Of a stretch of DNA of 64,000 nucleotides, positions 34,612 to 45,188 are shown piece by piece. Origin of the DNA: Pyricularia pennisetigena (lineage: Eukaryota > Ascomycota > Sordariomycetes > Magnaporthales > Pyriculariaceae). The notes below the pieces were generated by a model. The model was not told where the DNA came from, did not search any database, and saw only the letters and a program-made list of their open reading frames with translations. Numbering within the stretch: position 1 is the first letter of the stretch; every line of letters begins with the position of its first letter. The stretch is taken from assembly GCF_004337985.1 (NCBI RefSeq), contig NC_043741.1:7043126-7107125 (forward strand), in the 5' to 3' direction. The position numbers and the translations under genes are program-made.

Positions 34612-37118
34612 TTATACAAGCTGCAGATAGCTTGCTGGAACACTCTTTGTCAAACCGCCCTTCTCAACCTCGGCCCATCCATCCCCTGGGTCTTCCTTGA
34701 TGAGCACCAGCCGCTCGCCCTCGACGATGCTATGCTCGGCGTCACTCTGCGCCGTGTAGTCATACAGGACATCTACATGCCTTGCCGTCTTCTTCGCCCC
34801 GCGCCGAGGTGCCACCGCCGGCCCCTTCTTCTTCACTGCGGGAGCGGTGCCGCCGATTGATGAACCGCTGTTTGAGTAGATGGAGCCCGGACGACCTGAT
34901 GCACCAGTATGCTGAGGTGCCATCGCCGGTGGCGGTGCGATGACGGTTGTTGACGGTGCCCCTGCCGGTGCCAGCTCGACGTACGTCGCGGGCACAAGCC
35001 CTTCCTTGTATCCAGCCCGAACTTTGATCCATCCGGACCCAGCTGTGAATGATAATATATGGTTAGTAAACTATGGAGCAAAATAGAGCAACCAAGGCCA
35101 GTTTTCTGGGTGCCACTCACTATCTGGTTCAAGAATAACGAGATCCCGCCCTGCCGGCACCGTGAGCTCGCCCTCGCCATTGGCGTCAAATGCGTATAGC
35201 ATCTTGCCCTTCTGCTCTGGTGCCTTGCCCGCGCCAGGGCCCGAGCTGCCGTTCGCCGGGGAGCTCCCAGGCAGCTCGCTAATATATGCAGCGGGAGGTG
35301 GGGCAATAACCCTGTTCTTCCGCAGCGTGTTGGCCGGCTTCGGCGCCGCCGGTGCCTCACCAGTCGGTGTCTCCTCAGCTGGCGACCTGGCACCCGAAAT
35401 CGACCGGTGTGCGCTCGCGGCGTAGCCTGAGCTCAACGAGTTCATCGTATCGGACCTGCTTAGAGCAGGCAGTTCCGCCATTCCCTCGGTTGATGATGGA
35501 GTCTTTTTGTGTGTGCTCCCACTGGGCTTGAGCAGCGTGTTGGCTGCCTCCTGCCTCTCCGCCTTGAGCTTCTTGCGTTCCTCTTTGCTTTGCTCGCCGG
35601 GGCATTCTGCCGGCACCTTCATTTCACACTTGCTGTGGCATGTGTAACCGCAATCCCTGCAGTCAAAGCCTTTGGCGGAAAGACCCCAGATCCTCTCACC
35701 ACAAAGATCGCAATTGGTGGGGATTTTGAAAGTCTGAGATTTGAAGTTGTGGTTTTTGGCGCCCAGCGTCACATCGCCGACAGCGGATGTAATGGTCGAC
35801 GTCTCAACCTCGGCCGTTATTCGTTTGCGTTCAACCTGGTGGAGGTCCTCCTGCATTGCAAAGATCGAGTTGACCACGGCCACCTCATCCTTCTTGTCTG
35901 TCCCGTTCCTAACGTTTTGCTTGACCCTCTTCATCGCCTCGACCTCGCGTCGTTTCTTGTCGACCTCGCGTCGGAGATCGCCCAACTGACTCTTGGACTT
36001 GTTAAGTACGTTGCGCAAGTATACCTTTGCCGGTTCCTCCACCACCATGGAGTCGTCATCATGCCACACAGGGCTTGGTTCAAACATCTTGTCCGCAGGC
36101 TCCTGCCACGCACCAATGTTGTGGCGCATGTACATGAGAGAATCTAGATGGGGGAGATTCCGCGCAATCTCCTCGGTCTGGTGATCTATCATCTCTCCGC
36201 TTGACTTCAAAAGCCCTGATTCCAAGGTTGATGCCAAAGTCCAGAGTTCGTTTATCTTGATGGTCTTGAACTCTGAAAGGTCCTGCAGACTGTCCATAAC
36301 CTCGGGAACATATTCGTGGTAGTACTTCTCCTTTTGCTTGTTTGTGACATTGATGGCGATGATATATGTGTTCTTGGCGTTGTTCATCTCGTGTATCTGC
36401 TGCTGGTAATTGCTTTGCGCCTTGGCCTTGTCAAACGCCGACTCGGACTTCTTGCGTTTGCTCTCCACTTCCTGGCAGACATTGTCGTATTTGCCCTTGA
36501 CCTTTCGCAGCTCAGAGTATGACGAATCACGCTCCTTCTCGAGCTTATCGGCGAATTCGGCGTGCCGCTTGCGGAGCTCGTCAAACTTGGTCTGGTATGC
36601 CTGCATCGGTGTGGCCACCCGGTTGATCAGTTCGTTGGCGTATCGGCTGTGCTCTTCTGCGCGCCTCTCGACCGTGTTCAGCTGCGTCGTCCATGTTGTT
36701 ATGGAAGCACTGGTAGTAGAAGAGGATATCAGCGTTTCTGTCATCGCCAGTGGGATGTACCAGGCAACCATAATGAGCGTGAGGTTCCCGACCTTTCCAG
36801 GGATCCGGGGGTCATTGCCGGCGTGTCGCCCACACTCAAGACCGCAGACTTTTTTGATTTCTTTTCATAGTACTTCTTGGCTAATGCCGCGAGTTTTGCG
36901 CTGTAGTCCTTCTCAATCGCTGCTCGTTCACGGTAAAACTGCTGAAGGTCGTCTATCCAGGCAATGCCATGGCCAACCCAGGCATTGGCGGCTTTGAAGC
37001 CATCCTACCTGCTGGTCAGTCTGCAAACCAGCAATAGAAATTGGCAGAATATATAAGTCCCGGATTTGCATACCTTGAGTTCTGCGCCAAATGTTGGCGC
37101 AACCTCTGTGTCGGCCAT
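34612..37118 (-). CDS. BZZ1: F-BAR/C1/SH3 actin regulator Bzz1
   Basis: This is a membrane-curvature protein at endocytic actin patches that works with Las17/WASP. Four exons (37118-37074, 37004-36793, 36709-35121, 35042-34612) give 758 aa. The F-BAR domain starts in exon 1-2: FGAELK|DGFKAANAWVGHGIAW and FYRERAAIEKDYSAKL, and continues through SYSELRKVKGKYDNVCQEVE. A C1 zinc-binding domain follows, beginning HNFKSQTFKIPTNCDLCGER and carrying the complete His/Cys set. Two SH3 domains end the protein, MLYAFDANGEGELTV and VLYDYTAQSDAEHSIVEG; the first is split by intron 3 (EPD|TGSGWIKV). Order and length match filamentous-fungal Bzz1. An apparent start at 36771 is intron sequence. Confidence 0.94.
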
Positions 37119-38010
37119 GATCGGAGCAAAAATTCGAGGTTTGGTGATGTGGATTTATGCGCCGACTACAGAAGCTGCCGGAACACCTCTGGACGTTTCA
37201 GGCATGGATACAGGCCAAGTCGTTCAGTCAAGCAAGATGGCTCGCTCGATGTCCAGCCTGTGATGCGGAGCTGTTGTAATGGGCGCAATTTGGAAGGGTT
37301 CACCGAGGCGGAACTTTCGGTCAACTTTGCATCGAGAGCTGACAGGAAATGGTAATGGTACCTACCCAGTGGATTGCGCGGACTCGTCGTCAATAACCCG
37401 ACCCCTCCAACCGCCAAGCCGTGGGTAAATGTCGTGTCTTCAGCAGTTGGAGCAGTGGATCCATGCGTTCCGTGCATGGGGTGAGCTGGGGTACTTGAGG
37501 CAAGGTACATACAGTAAGTTGGAAGTTGGCAAGGTCCGTAGCGTAGAGCTGGAGCTAGCTTAGAGCCAGAAATAGTCGTATATCAGTTAGTGACGGCAAA
37601 CCAAGAGAGAAACTAAGGATCCATTCTTGAGTATAGTTACAGCCAAATGTTATGGAGATATCCAATTCTGAGAAACGGTTGGAATATGTATCGGTAGGGG
37701 TACAGCAACCATGCTTGAGCCAGAAAATTATCTGGTTTGCGAAATAGTTCAAAGGTACGAAACACTGGCGTCGTCAGCCCACTCGCTAAAATTTTGAGAG
37801 TCCAACGGTTGGTTCTACTATGTAAGCCGACACCCGAGCAAAAAACAGACGTTGCTTAGATTAGATGCTTTGATCACAGATGATTTGCTATTTCGACGGA
37901 TCTTCCCACTAATCTATAATTAAACCAAATATTCCTCCGTAGGTTTTGGTCACTGTAAAAGGAAATTATAGTGAATTGGTACTGGTACGTGTGCAAAAGC
38001 CTTGGAAGAC
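37119..38010. other. Promoter region of BZZ1
   Basis: This 890-nt stretch lies between BZZ1 and the small Cys/His peptide gene, both on the minus strand. It has only short frames and no clear motif. Confidence 0.4.
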
Positions 38011-38197
38011 TTACAGACATGTGCACGACGTCTTGCTTTTGGAGGCGACAGAAGCAACATGACAAGGATGGCCGCATTCTGACAGACGCTATCCAAGCAG
38101 CGTTACCCCGCGGAGCTTGGACCATGTGTACCTTACCTTGAGCTCCACTAAAATTCACGATGCTGCTGGCTGCTTGCGGCTTCGAATCTTTCTTCAT
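38011..38197 (-). CDS. Small spliced Cys/His peptide, metallothionein-like, 42 aa
   Basis: Two exons (38197-38137 and 38078-38011) joined by a 58-nt GTAAGG...CAG intron give a 42-residue peptide starting MKKDSKPQAASSIVNFSGAQ. Its second half has CGHPCH and ends S-C-T-C-L before TAA: four Cys and two His in 21 residues, a layout like short fungal metallothioneins. A second donor-like GTAAGT overlaps the stop, so a longer spliced form that reads to about 37874 is also possible. The gene starts 392 nt from the divergent DBP5 start. The evidence is the splice sites, the clean start and the Cys pattern; there is no homology I can confirm. It could also be a chance arrangement. Confidence 0.42.
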
Positions 38198-38588
38198 GGT
38201 GACATGTCAAAGAAGGAAGGAACGTTTTGAAGATCAAGCAAGAAGTCAAACAGTCAAACAGCCAAACAAGGAAGGAGTCACGCGAATTCCTCTTTTCAGT
38301 TCAGAACCGATTTTATAGGCACGTACACGATCCAGCCACCGGCAATCGCACTTTGCGGTATCGGCCCCTCCTCGCCAACCTCTCCATCTCAGTTTACCTT
38401 CCCCGAACACAGCACTTTCTCATAAGAGCCATCCAAACTACTTTATGGTCTGGCGCACTGCGTTGGACTTGGGACTCTCGCGATTTTACACACTTCCAGC
38501 GTCTATCATGCATGAGTACAACGCCGCTTCCAGGCAGCAAGCTAACCTCTGGGCTTTCAACCCATGGCCTCCAGCTCAGAATCAAGCA
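38198..38588. promoter_or_regulatory. Divergent promoter region, small peptide / DBP5
   Basis: This 390-nt interval separates two divergent starts. The DBP5-proximal part is pyrimidine-rich (CCTCCTCGCC, CTCTCCATCTC). In-frame ATGs occur upstream of the chosen DBP5 start, at 38445 and 38508 (HALDLG and HEYNAAS contexts); they do not match family N-termini. Confidence 0.4.
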
Positions 38589-40221
38589 ATGTCCGACCTC
38601 GCCAGCCGGATCACGGCGCCGGCCGCTGCCACGCCGGCTGCAGAGACCGATGCGCCTACCGCTGCCTCGAACACATTAGCTGTTCCTCAAGATGGAGCAG
38701 CCGATGGAGCTAACAGCAGTGGTCTTCAGGAGTCCAACTACGATGTCGAGGTGCAACTTGGAGACCCGGATACGGACAGCCCGCTGTCATCTATTAGCAG
38801 CTTTTCGGAGCTTGGACTGTGTGGACGCCCTCCCTAGTAACCGCCGCCCGGTCTCTGGACCAAGCTGACGAACCTTTGACGGACTGATACAGCCCACAGG
38901 GAATCATCGATGGTCTATTAGCAATGAACTTTAAGAAACCTTCCAAGATTCAGGCCAGGGCGCTTCCTCTGATGCTCAGCAACCCACCGCGTAACATGAT
39001 TGCTCAGTCGCAATCTGGAACTGGAAAGACCGGCGCCTTCGTCGTCACAATACTATCGCGTGTAGACTTCAACCAACCGAATCAGCCCCAAGCTCTGGCT
39101 CTGGCCCCAAGTCGAGAGCTTGCCCGGCAGATTCAGAGCGTCATTCAGTCCATTGGCCAGTTTTGTACAGGACTTGTCGTTGACGCTGCTATCCCCGGTG
39201 CTATCTCGCGAGAAACTGGTGTCAAGGCCAATGTGGTGGTTGGTACACCAGGCACTGTCATGGATCTTATCCGCCGTCGCCAGTTCGACGTGTCACAGTT
39301 GAAGCTGCTTGTAGTTGACGAGGCAGACAACATGCTTGACCAACAGGGTCTTGGCGAGCAGTGTGTCCGGGTGAAGAAGTAAGTGTCTGATGACAGGTTG
39401 GTAGTACCGGAACGGAACTAACTATTTTTCACAGTATGCTCCCAAAGACTATCCAAACCCTCCTGTTCTCTGCAACTTTCCCTGACCATGTTAAGAGCTA
39501 CGCGGAGAAGTTTGCACCCCAGGCCAATCAGATGAAACTACGTCAGCAGGAGTTGACAGTCAAGGGTATTTCACAAATGTACATGGACTGCCCGTCACTG
39601 AAGGAGAAATACGAGGTCCTTTGCAAGCTGTACGGCCTCATGACGATTGGTTCTTCTGTAATCTTTGTCAAGGTAAGATCAACACTCGATTGCGCACTAT
39701 ACGAAAAAAAAAATGCAGTTGCTCACCATGCAAAATAGACTCGCGAAAGCGCCGATGAGATCCAGAAAAGGATGGAGGCTGACGGACACAAGGTGTCCGC
39801 CTTGCACGGAGCATTCCAAGGACAGGAGCGTGATCAGCTTCTTGACGACTTCAGATCTGGCAAATCTAAGGTTTTGATTACCACCAATGTTCTTGCTCGA
39901 GGAATCGACGTCTCGAGCGTCTCCATGGTCATCAATTACGACATTCCCATGAAGGGCCCAGGTGACCAAAGCCCAGATGCCGAGACGTATCTGCATCGTA
40001 TTGGTCGCACTGGACGATTCGGCCGTGTCGGTGTCAGTATCAGCTTTGTTCACGATCGCAAGAGCTTTACTGCGTTGTCTAGCATTGCAGAGCATTACGG
40101 CATTGATCTAATTCAACTGAGCCCTGATGATTGGGATGATACTGAAGTGAAGGTTCAGGAAGTCATCAAATCGAGTCGGGCCAAGCCTGATTACGCACCG
40201 ACACAGGAGAAGGCCGCCTAG
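38589..40221 (+). CDS. DBP5: DEAD-box RNA helicase Dbp5 (mRNA export)
   Basis: This ATP-dependent helicase remodels mRNPs at the cytoplasmic face of the nuclear pore, with Gle1 and Nup159. Four exons (38589-38818, 38893-39378, 39435-39672, 39739-40221) give 478 aa. Exon 1 encodes the Dbp5 N-terminus ending [10 protein letters not shown], continued as [20 protein letters not shown] after the intron. Helicase motifs: Walker A SQSGTGKT at 116-123, PSRELA, VGTPG, DEAD in [12 protein letters not shown] in [15 protein letters not shown] and [13 protein letters not shown]. The C-terminus contains the family sequence [25 protein letters not shown] end. Intron 1 uses an unusual GTGTGG donor; leaving it in gives a stop after about 86 codons. 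The start [11 protein letters not shown] is conserved in relatives. Confidence 0.95.
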
Positions 40222-42724
40222 GTGACCGGTATCTTGTCAGGCGTCAGGGCGTCATGATGCGGCGGTACCCGTTCTAATCATTGTGTGGGCATCGATCACC
40301 ATGGTGTCTTTGATTTTATCCACTTCTCGGGTTCTGGGCTAGCAGGGATATTCCTGCCGGCTTTGATGGCGCGGGACTCAAGTTAAAATGTCGACAAAAG
40401 GTTTTGAAGAATCTACTTGGAGCTTGGAAGCCGGGGATAGATGGATGTTTGCTGTTTTGTGCGAGGAAACGAGAATCATGATACCAAGCTATGCAACCCA
40501 AAGAGAAACTCTGCCCCTTTCCAATGTAGTACTTATGTGACTGGGGTTTGTGGCTTGTTTACCCCATGCTAAGCGCTGGTACCTGCATTAGTGACGCAGT
40601 ATCGGTATTACGGGCTCGGAATCCCAGATCCGAAACAGAGCGGGCGCTTCAGTGGGCGCTTGAATGTGATTGTATCTGGAGGCAAGGTCCCAACGGAGCA
40701 AGATCCGTTGATTGAAATCAAATCTCCGAAATTCATCACATAAACCCGATACATACTCCCCATATGAAAGGGGTGTACAGATCAATGCATATTTCAAATA
40801 GCAAACTCCAAATGGAAGTAGACAGTAAGGCTTCCGGATGCATCGAGGGGCAAGAAAAAGATCATAAAAGAAAGTCACTTCTGCCTAGATGTCATCGTTG
40901 CATATTTTTGGTGGTGTGGGTGTATCAGTCGTGGAGGCCTAGGCCAATCGGTTGGTCAGATCCGTTGGCTTAGTGTATGTACAGTACAGTACAGTTTTGA
41001 TTTGACAGGCTTTCGTAAAGTTCCGATGAAGCTTAAGGTGGATAGATGGGATGACAGCCCGGCTTGTTTAATCCGGTGAGTTGGATGGACACAGCCTCAA
41101 AGAATTCATCAGCAACATCCGTGATAGCTGTATGCAATCGCCGCTCAAAAAAGATAAAAATCAAAGTAGTTATGCGATGTTAGGTGACGAATTTAATGAT
41201 GCAGAAACCTGTCTTGTTCTCAAGGCTACTTAGAAACAGTGAACGGAAGGACTTTTTTACTGAAGAGCGCCACCAATTGGTTGTGTATCGATCTGGTGGC
41301 AGCAAGAAAATAGCCGCCCGAATAAGCGCGAACAATTAAACCCCCTGCAAGTGCAGTCCCCTGCAGCATCGCCCCACCAATAAAGGAAGTTGTGGCTGTA
41401 GAGAGAGATGTTTCTGCTACGGGGCACTGGCTCAGCCTCGACTACAGCGACAAAACACAGAACGCGAAGTTTCCCACCGAGGCGACTGACTTACTGATTG
41501 AGCGCTCTCACCCATCATCCTTCCGAGTCTCTCACATGCAGGCCGAGGCTCCGTGCGACAACGAATCTGTATCCGGGAATGACGCAAAAGAATCCACACC
41601 TCTTTTCTTTTCTTTGCTTCTTCTTCTTCCTTTTTTTTTTTTTTTCCTTCGAATCAACGTCTGCCCCTGCGATCGAGTGGTCCTGGGCGGTAAAAAGTCA
41701 GATTCCACACCCGTGGATTCTCAGGAGCGGGACTAGGTCCCTTATTTCTCGGCATCGAGATATTGCGGGCGCTTCTAAGCAGAGTATGAGCAAATCAGAG
41801 CTTGGAGGATTGTCTTTTGGTGCTGCAGACGAAGCGTTGCCCTTCAGGTTTGAAACCGGTGCCTTTCTACTGCATCAGACATCTGTATCCATCGTTTCCC
41901 GCATGGATTTGTTTGTCTTCTCTCTGTCTCTCCCTCGTTTTATTTTCTTTCTTTCTTTTCTTGCTTTACTCGTCCTGTCAGTTTGCAGATATTTTTTTTC
42001 GTTACATACACTCAGGGTTGCTGGCCAAATCCAAGTCGTGATTTGCCCTTGCTTTCAAATCTTTTTTGGTTGCCGCAGTCAGATAAATGCTCAGCGAGCA
42101 TTTCCCCTTCTGTTACTCAATTAGTCTTCAACTCTTATCAGTCGATTATTGAGCATCGCCTGCTTTCTCCTGATAATAATTAGCGAAAAAAAAAACACAT
42201 CATCGTTAAGCCTACGTTGAATGTGGTGCTGCTGCATGGCCGGGCCCATTTATTCGAGGAGTTGGGCCTGCCTTTGTTCTACACGCTGAGCAACAGGCAG
42301 GCAGTCAGTAAGGCTTGGCGCACGCCTACCTTTTGGACACAGCCCCGTCAGGTTGGTTTAGCTCGATTTTGTACCTCGCCCGCCTTATTCAGCCTCCGCA
42401 ATGTAGGGAGGGGTCCTGGTCATTGATTACTATGGCTACATGGTCCCAGACGAGCTTCATCAAGTGAAGAACTCCCATCCCAAGAAAAGAGCGTCTCGCT
42501 CAATGTTTTTGTTTTTTCTTTTCTCCTCTTTTTCCTTTCCCATGACAACTGGTCTCCGAGCCAAAAAAAAAAAAAAAAAAATATCCCACAGAAAACAGAA
42601 TAAACAGAATAGCTAACAAATAGGTCAAACCGATCGATCCGTCTTGGGGAAAAGGAGCCAAGACTATACACCCAAGTACAACGACCGCATGCCGGGCGGA
42701 CGACGACATGGAAGTCGCGTCACG
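40222..42724. other. 2.5-kb intergenic, DBP5 3' flank and CFEM gene promoter
   Basis: Both flanking genes are on the plus strand. The right part is very pyrimidine-rich, with long CT/T runs (about 41610-41650 and 41930-42000) and A19 at 42563-42581 just before the CFEM gene. Frames of up to 208 codons there are low-complexity Phe/Leu/Ser readings of CT-rich DNA. A TACAGTACAGTACAG element sits at 40980. Confidence 0.45.
42563..42581. repeat. A19 homopolymer
   Basis: This is a run of 19 A in the leader or promoter of the CFEM gene, about 140 nt before its chosen start. Confidence 0.9.
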
Positions 42725-45188
42725 ATGCCTTCAATCAGTATGGCCGCCCTCAAGCCGATTCTTCTCTTCATCGCCATCTGGACCATTGCCCCGATACAAG
42801 TTTGCGCCGCCGATGCCACCACGACCGCGACCGCAGCCTCTCCCGCAGCTACTCTTGTCCCTTCATGCGCCAGGGGTTGTTTCCAGTCCTTCCTGGAAGT
42901 TCATGAATTCGCAGGTTCTTGCGGCACAACGCCGTCATTAGATTGCCTCTGTGGGAGGTATAGCTCTTCGGGCGCTACGATAGGCGAAGGTGCTGTCCAA
43001 TGTATCGTCGCTGAAGCGGAAACAGGCACATGCTCCAAAGATGATGCGAGCCGTAAGTTTGCTCTCATCTCTCTTATCCTCGGAAAAACAGGTTAAACAT
43101 CATCTGTGTTAACTGTGAGGATGTGATACTGACATGCCGGTGTTTGCAGAGAGCATAATATCGAAAGCTTATAGTGCATGTAACGAACAGCCTAATGCTG
43201 TTACACCAACCCTCAGGACCATTGTCGCGACTTTGGTGACATTGACGACAGCAAGCCCAACTAACTCTCCCACTCCTACTACTATGATAACCTCATCGAG
43301 ACCACCGACAGGAACTAACGCCCCAGCAAGCACTCCCACTCCAACGTCTACTCCACAAGAACCTAACAAATCCTCAGCAGCACTCAATGGAAGCCAAGTT
43401 GCCGGTGTAACTATCGGCGCAGTTTCAGGTGTTTTTATCCTTGTGGCCTTCGTCTTCATAGCGAGATGTTCCCGAAAGAAGCACTTAAACAATGTTACTG
43501 CAAGGGACAAAAGCGCATCGCTTGATACCGAAAGATCAGCACCTGGCGCTGGTATGAATGGTCGCCAGGGTAGCATGCAAATTTCAGCCCCTTTACACGT
43601 TGCATCCGGGCCGGCCGCGTGGGCTCCGCAGCCCTACGAGAGTATGCCCGCTGCTGCTGCTCCACGACTAAGCACTATTGGCCAGGCGCTGACACCTGCG
43701 GGAAATACGGCCACGCAAGTTGACAACACGACCTCGAACAACCAGCCCACAAGACATCCCACCCTGACGCCGAGGAGACGAGAGTCGGCCGAATTCTTTG
43801 CTGCTCTTGCGCGCAACGAGCAGCCCGAGCAAGTCCCTCGCCAGCAGTCCTCAAACGGCTTGAAGCCTCAACTCAATGTTGCCATTCCTCCAAATCTCCA
43901 CGGCACTAACAGGGACAGCCAGGTGACAGAGTTCGCCGAGGATGGAGAGGATATGGATCCGGAGACGGCAGGCGGAAACATCTGGCGCCCACCGCCGACG
44001 GATCCTACCTCGGCATCCACTTATTATGTAGCCGACAAATGGGGAAACTGGCGACGAAAGTCAGTCTCGACCCGGGAGCCAAACACAACATACGGAAATA
44101 TGCCGCCACCCAGGTCCGCGTCTTCGGCCACAGTGCCTCCATTGAAGCTTGGAAAGAAACCGTCAGGACAAGGCGACGGCAGCCCAAGTGCCGCCTCGAG
44201 CGTTTACTCGGTCTTTACCCCGCCGCAATCCGAGTACCCAGGGGCTGATAACCCAATGCCGCCGCTGCCTCCCTTTCCAAAGTCATCATACGCCAAGATG
44301 TTGGAGATGAACAGGGCCCTAGAGGCGAACAGCCATGGCCCCATGCTTCAGCGCAATGCCTCAACAGCCAGCAACGGCCCTATTGGCGCTCGCAGTGCCT
44401 GGCCTAAATCCGTGCCAAGAGACTCTCAGACTACTACAACAACTATCGCGGACGATGACGATTTGACATCTCCGAACCATGGGAACAGCATGGTGATGCC
44501 GGCGACAGCAGACGGTATCAGGAAGATGCTGGGAGGTGGCTCTTCGGCACCCCCGGGGTCAACAATCCCGCCGCCTGCTTCCTACAACATGCCCAATAGC
44601 ACCCGTTATCCCCAAGCCGGATCTAGTCCAGTTCGTCCTTCATCAAGCCACTCCTGGACATCAGCAGCCACCAACTGGCAAAATGAAGAGTGCAGTCCCC
44701 TGAGTCCTATCCTTGGACGCATGCCCCAACAACCCCCGCAAGGAGCATCAGCGCAAGCCCGCGCCAATGTACCCGAACCGCATTTGCTATCACCACCGAT
44801 GCCGTCACAGCCGCGGATGCCTACAACTACTGTATCCTCGAACACCACCGGTCGCAGCCTGACGCGCCCGGGGAACACAATGACGACGCCGGGACCCGGT
44901 ATGAACGAGGAGCCAGCCGTATTCCCAGCATTCCCGCCATCCCCGGATAGCTTCCGCTCAACCGGCAGCGGACTGCTCGCGAAGCGGCTGGGCGCCGAGC
45001 GTGCGGCCGGCTTGAGCCTCGAGATGGAGGTGCAGCCGGCGACTCGGGCCCACTGGATGCGGCAGCTGTCGCCGTCGTCGCCATCTTCAGATCCGGCGGC
45101 CGGCCTGCCGTTGCCTGTAACACCAGGGTGGGAGCCCAAGCTTACTCCGACGCGGCGGGGCGATGACCTGTTTCTCAAGGTTGCGTGA
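42725..45188 (+). CDS. CFEM-domain single-pass membrane protein
   Basis: This is an extracellular Cys-rich CFEM protein with one membrane span and a long cytosolic tail. Two exons (to 43052, then 43150-45188) give 788 aa from the ATG at 42725. That start gives a good signal peptide (MPSISMAALKPILLFIAIWT). In-frame ATGs at 42689 and 42644 would only lengthen the N-terminus. The CFEM core, residues ~40-110, holds eight Cys: CARGC, SCGTT, LDCLC, VQCIV, GTC and, after the intron, SAC. A Thr/Ser/Pro-rich stalk follows, then the span (VAGVTIGAVSGVFILVAFVF) with a basic stop (RCSRKKH). The remaining ~550 residues are Pro/Ser-rich, probably disordered. CFEM proteins include haem/iron-binding, adhesion and host-interaction proteins; the large cytosolic tail suggests sensing or signalling. 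The role is not shown by the sequence. Confidence 0.85.

Noticed and set aside
37074..37118. A suspected one-base insertion at the end of BZZ1 exon 1
   Set aside because: On re-reading the bases, exon 1 is exactly 45 nt and joins in phase to exon 2 (FGAELK|DGFKAAN). There is no frameshift.
41498..42124. A 208-codon Phe/Leu/Ser-rich frame upstream of the CFEM gene
   Set aside because: It is a reading of CT-rich promoter or leader DNA. The hydrophobic look comes from T runs; there is no domain or splice support.
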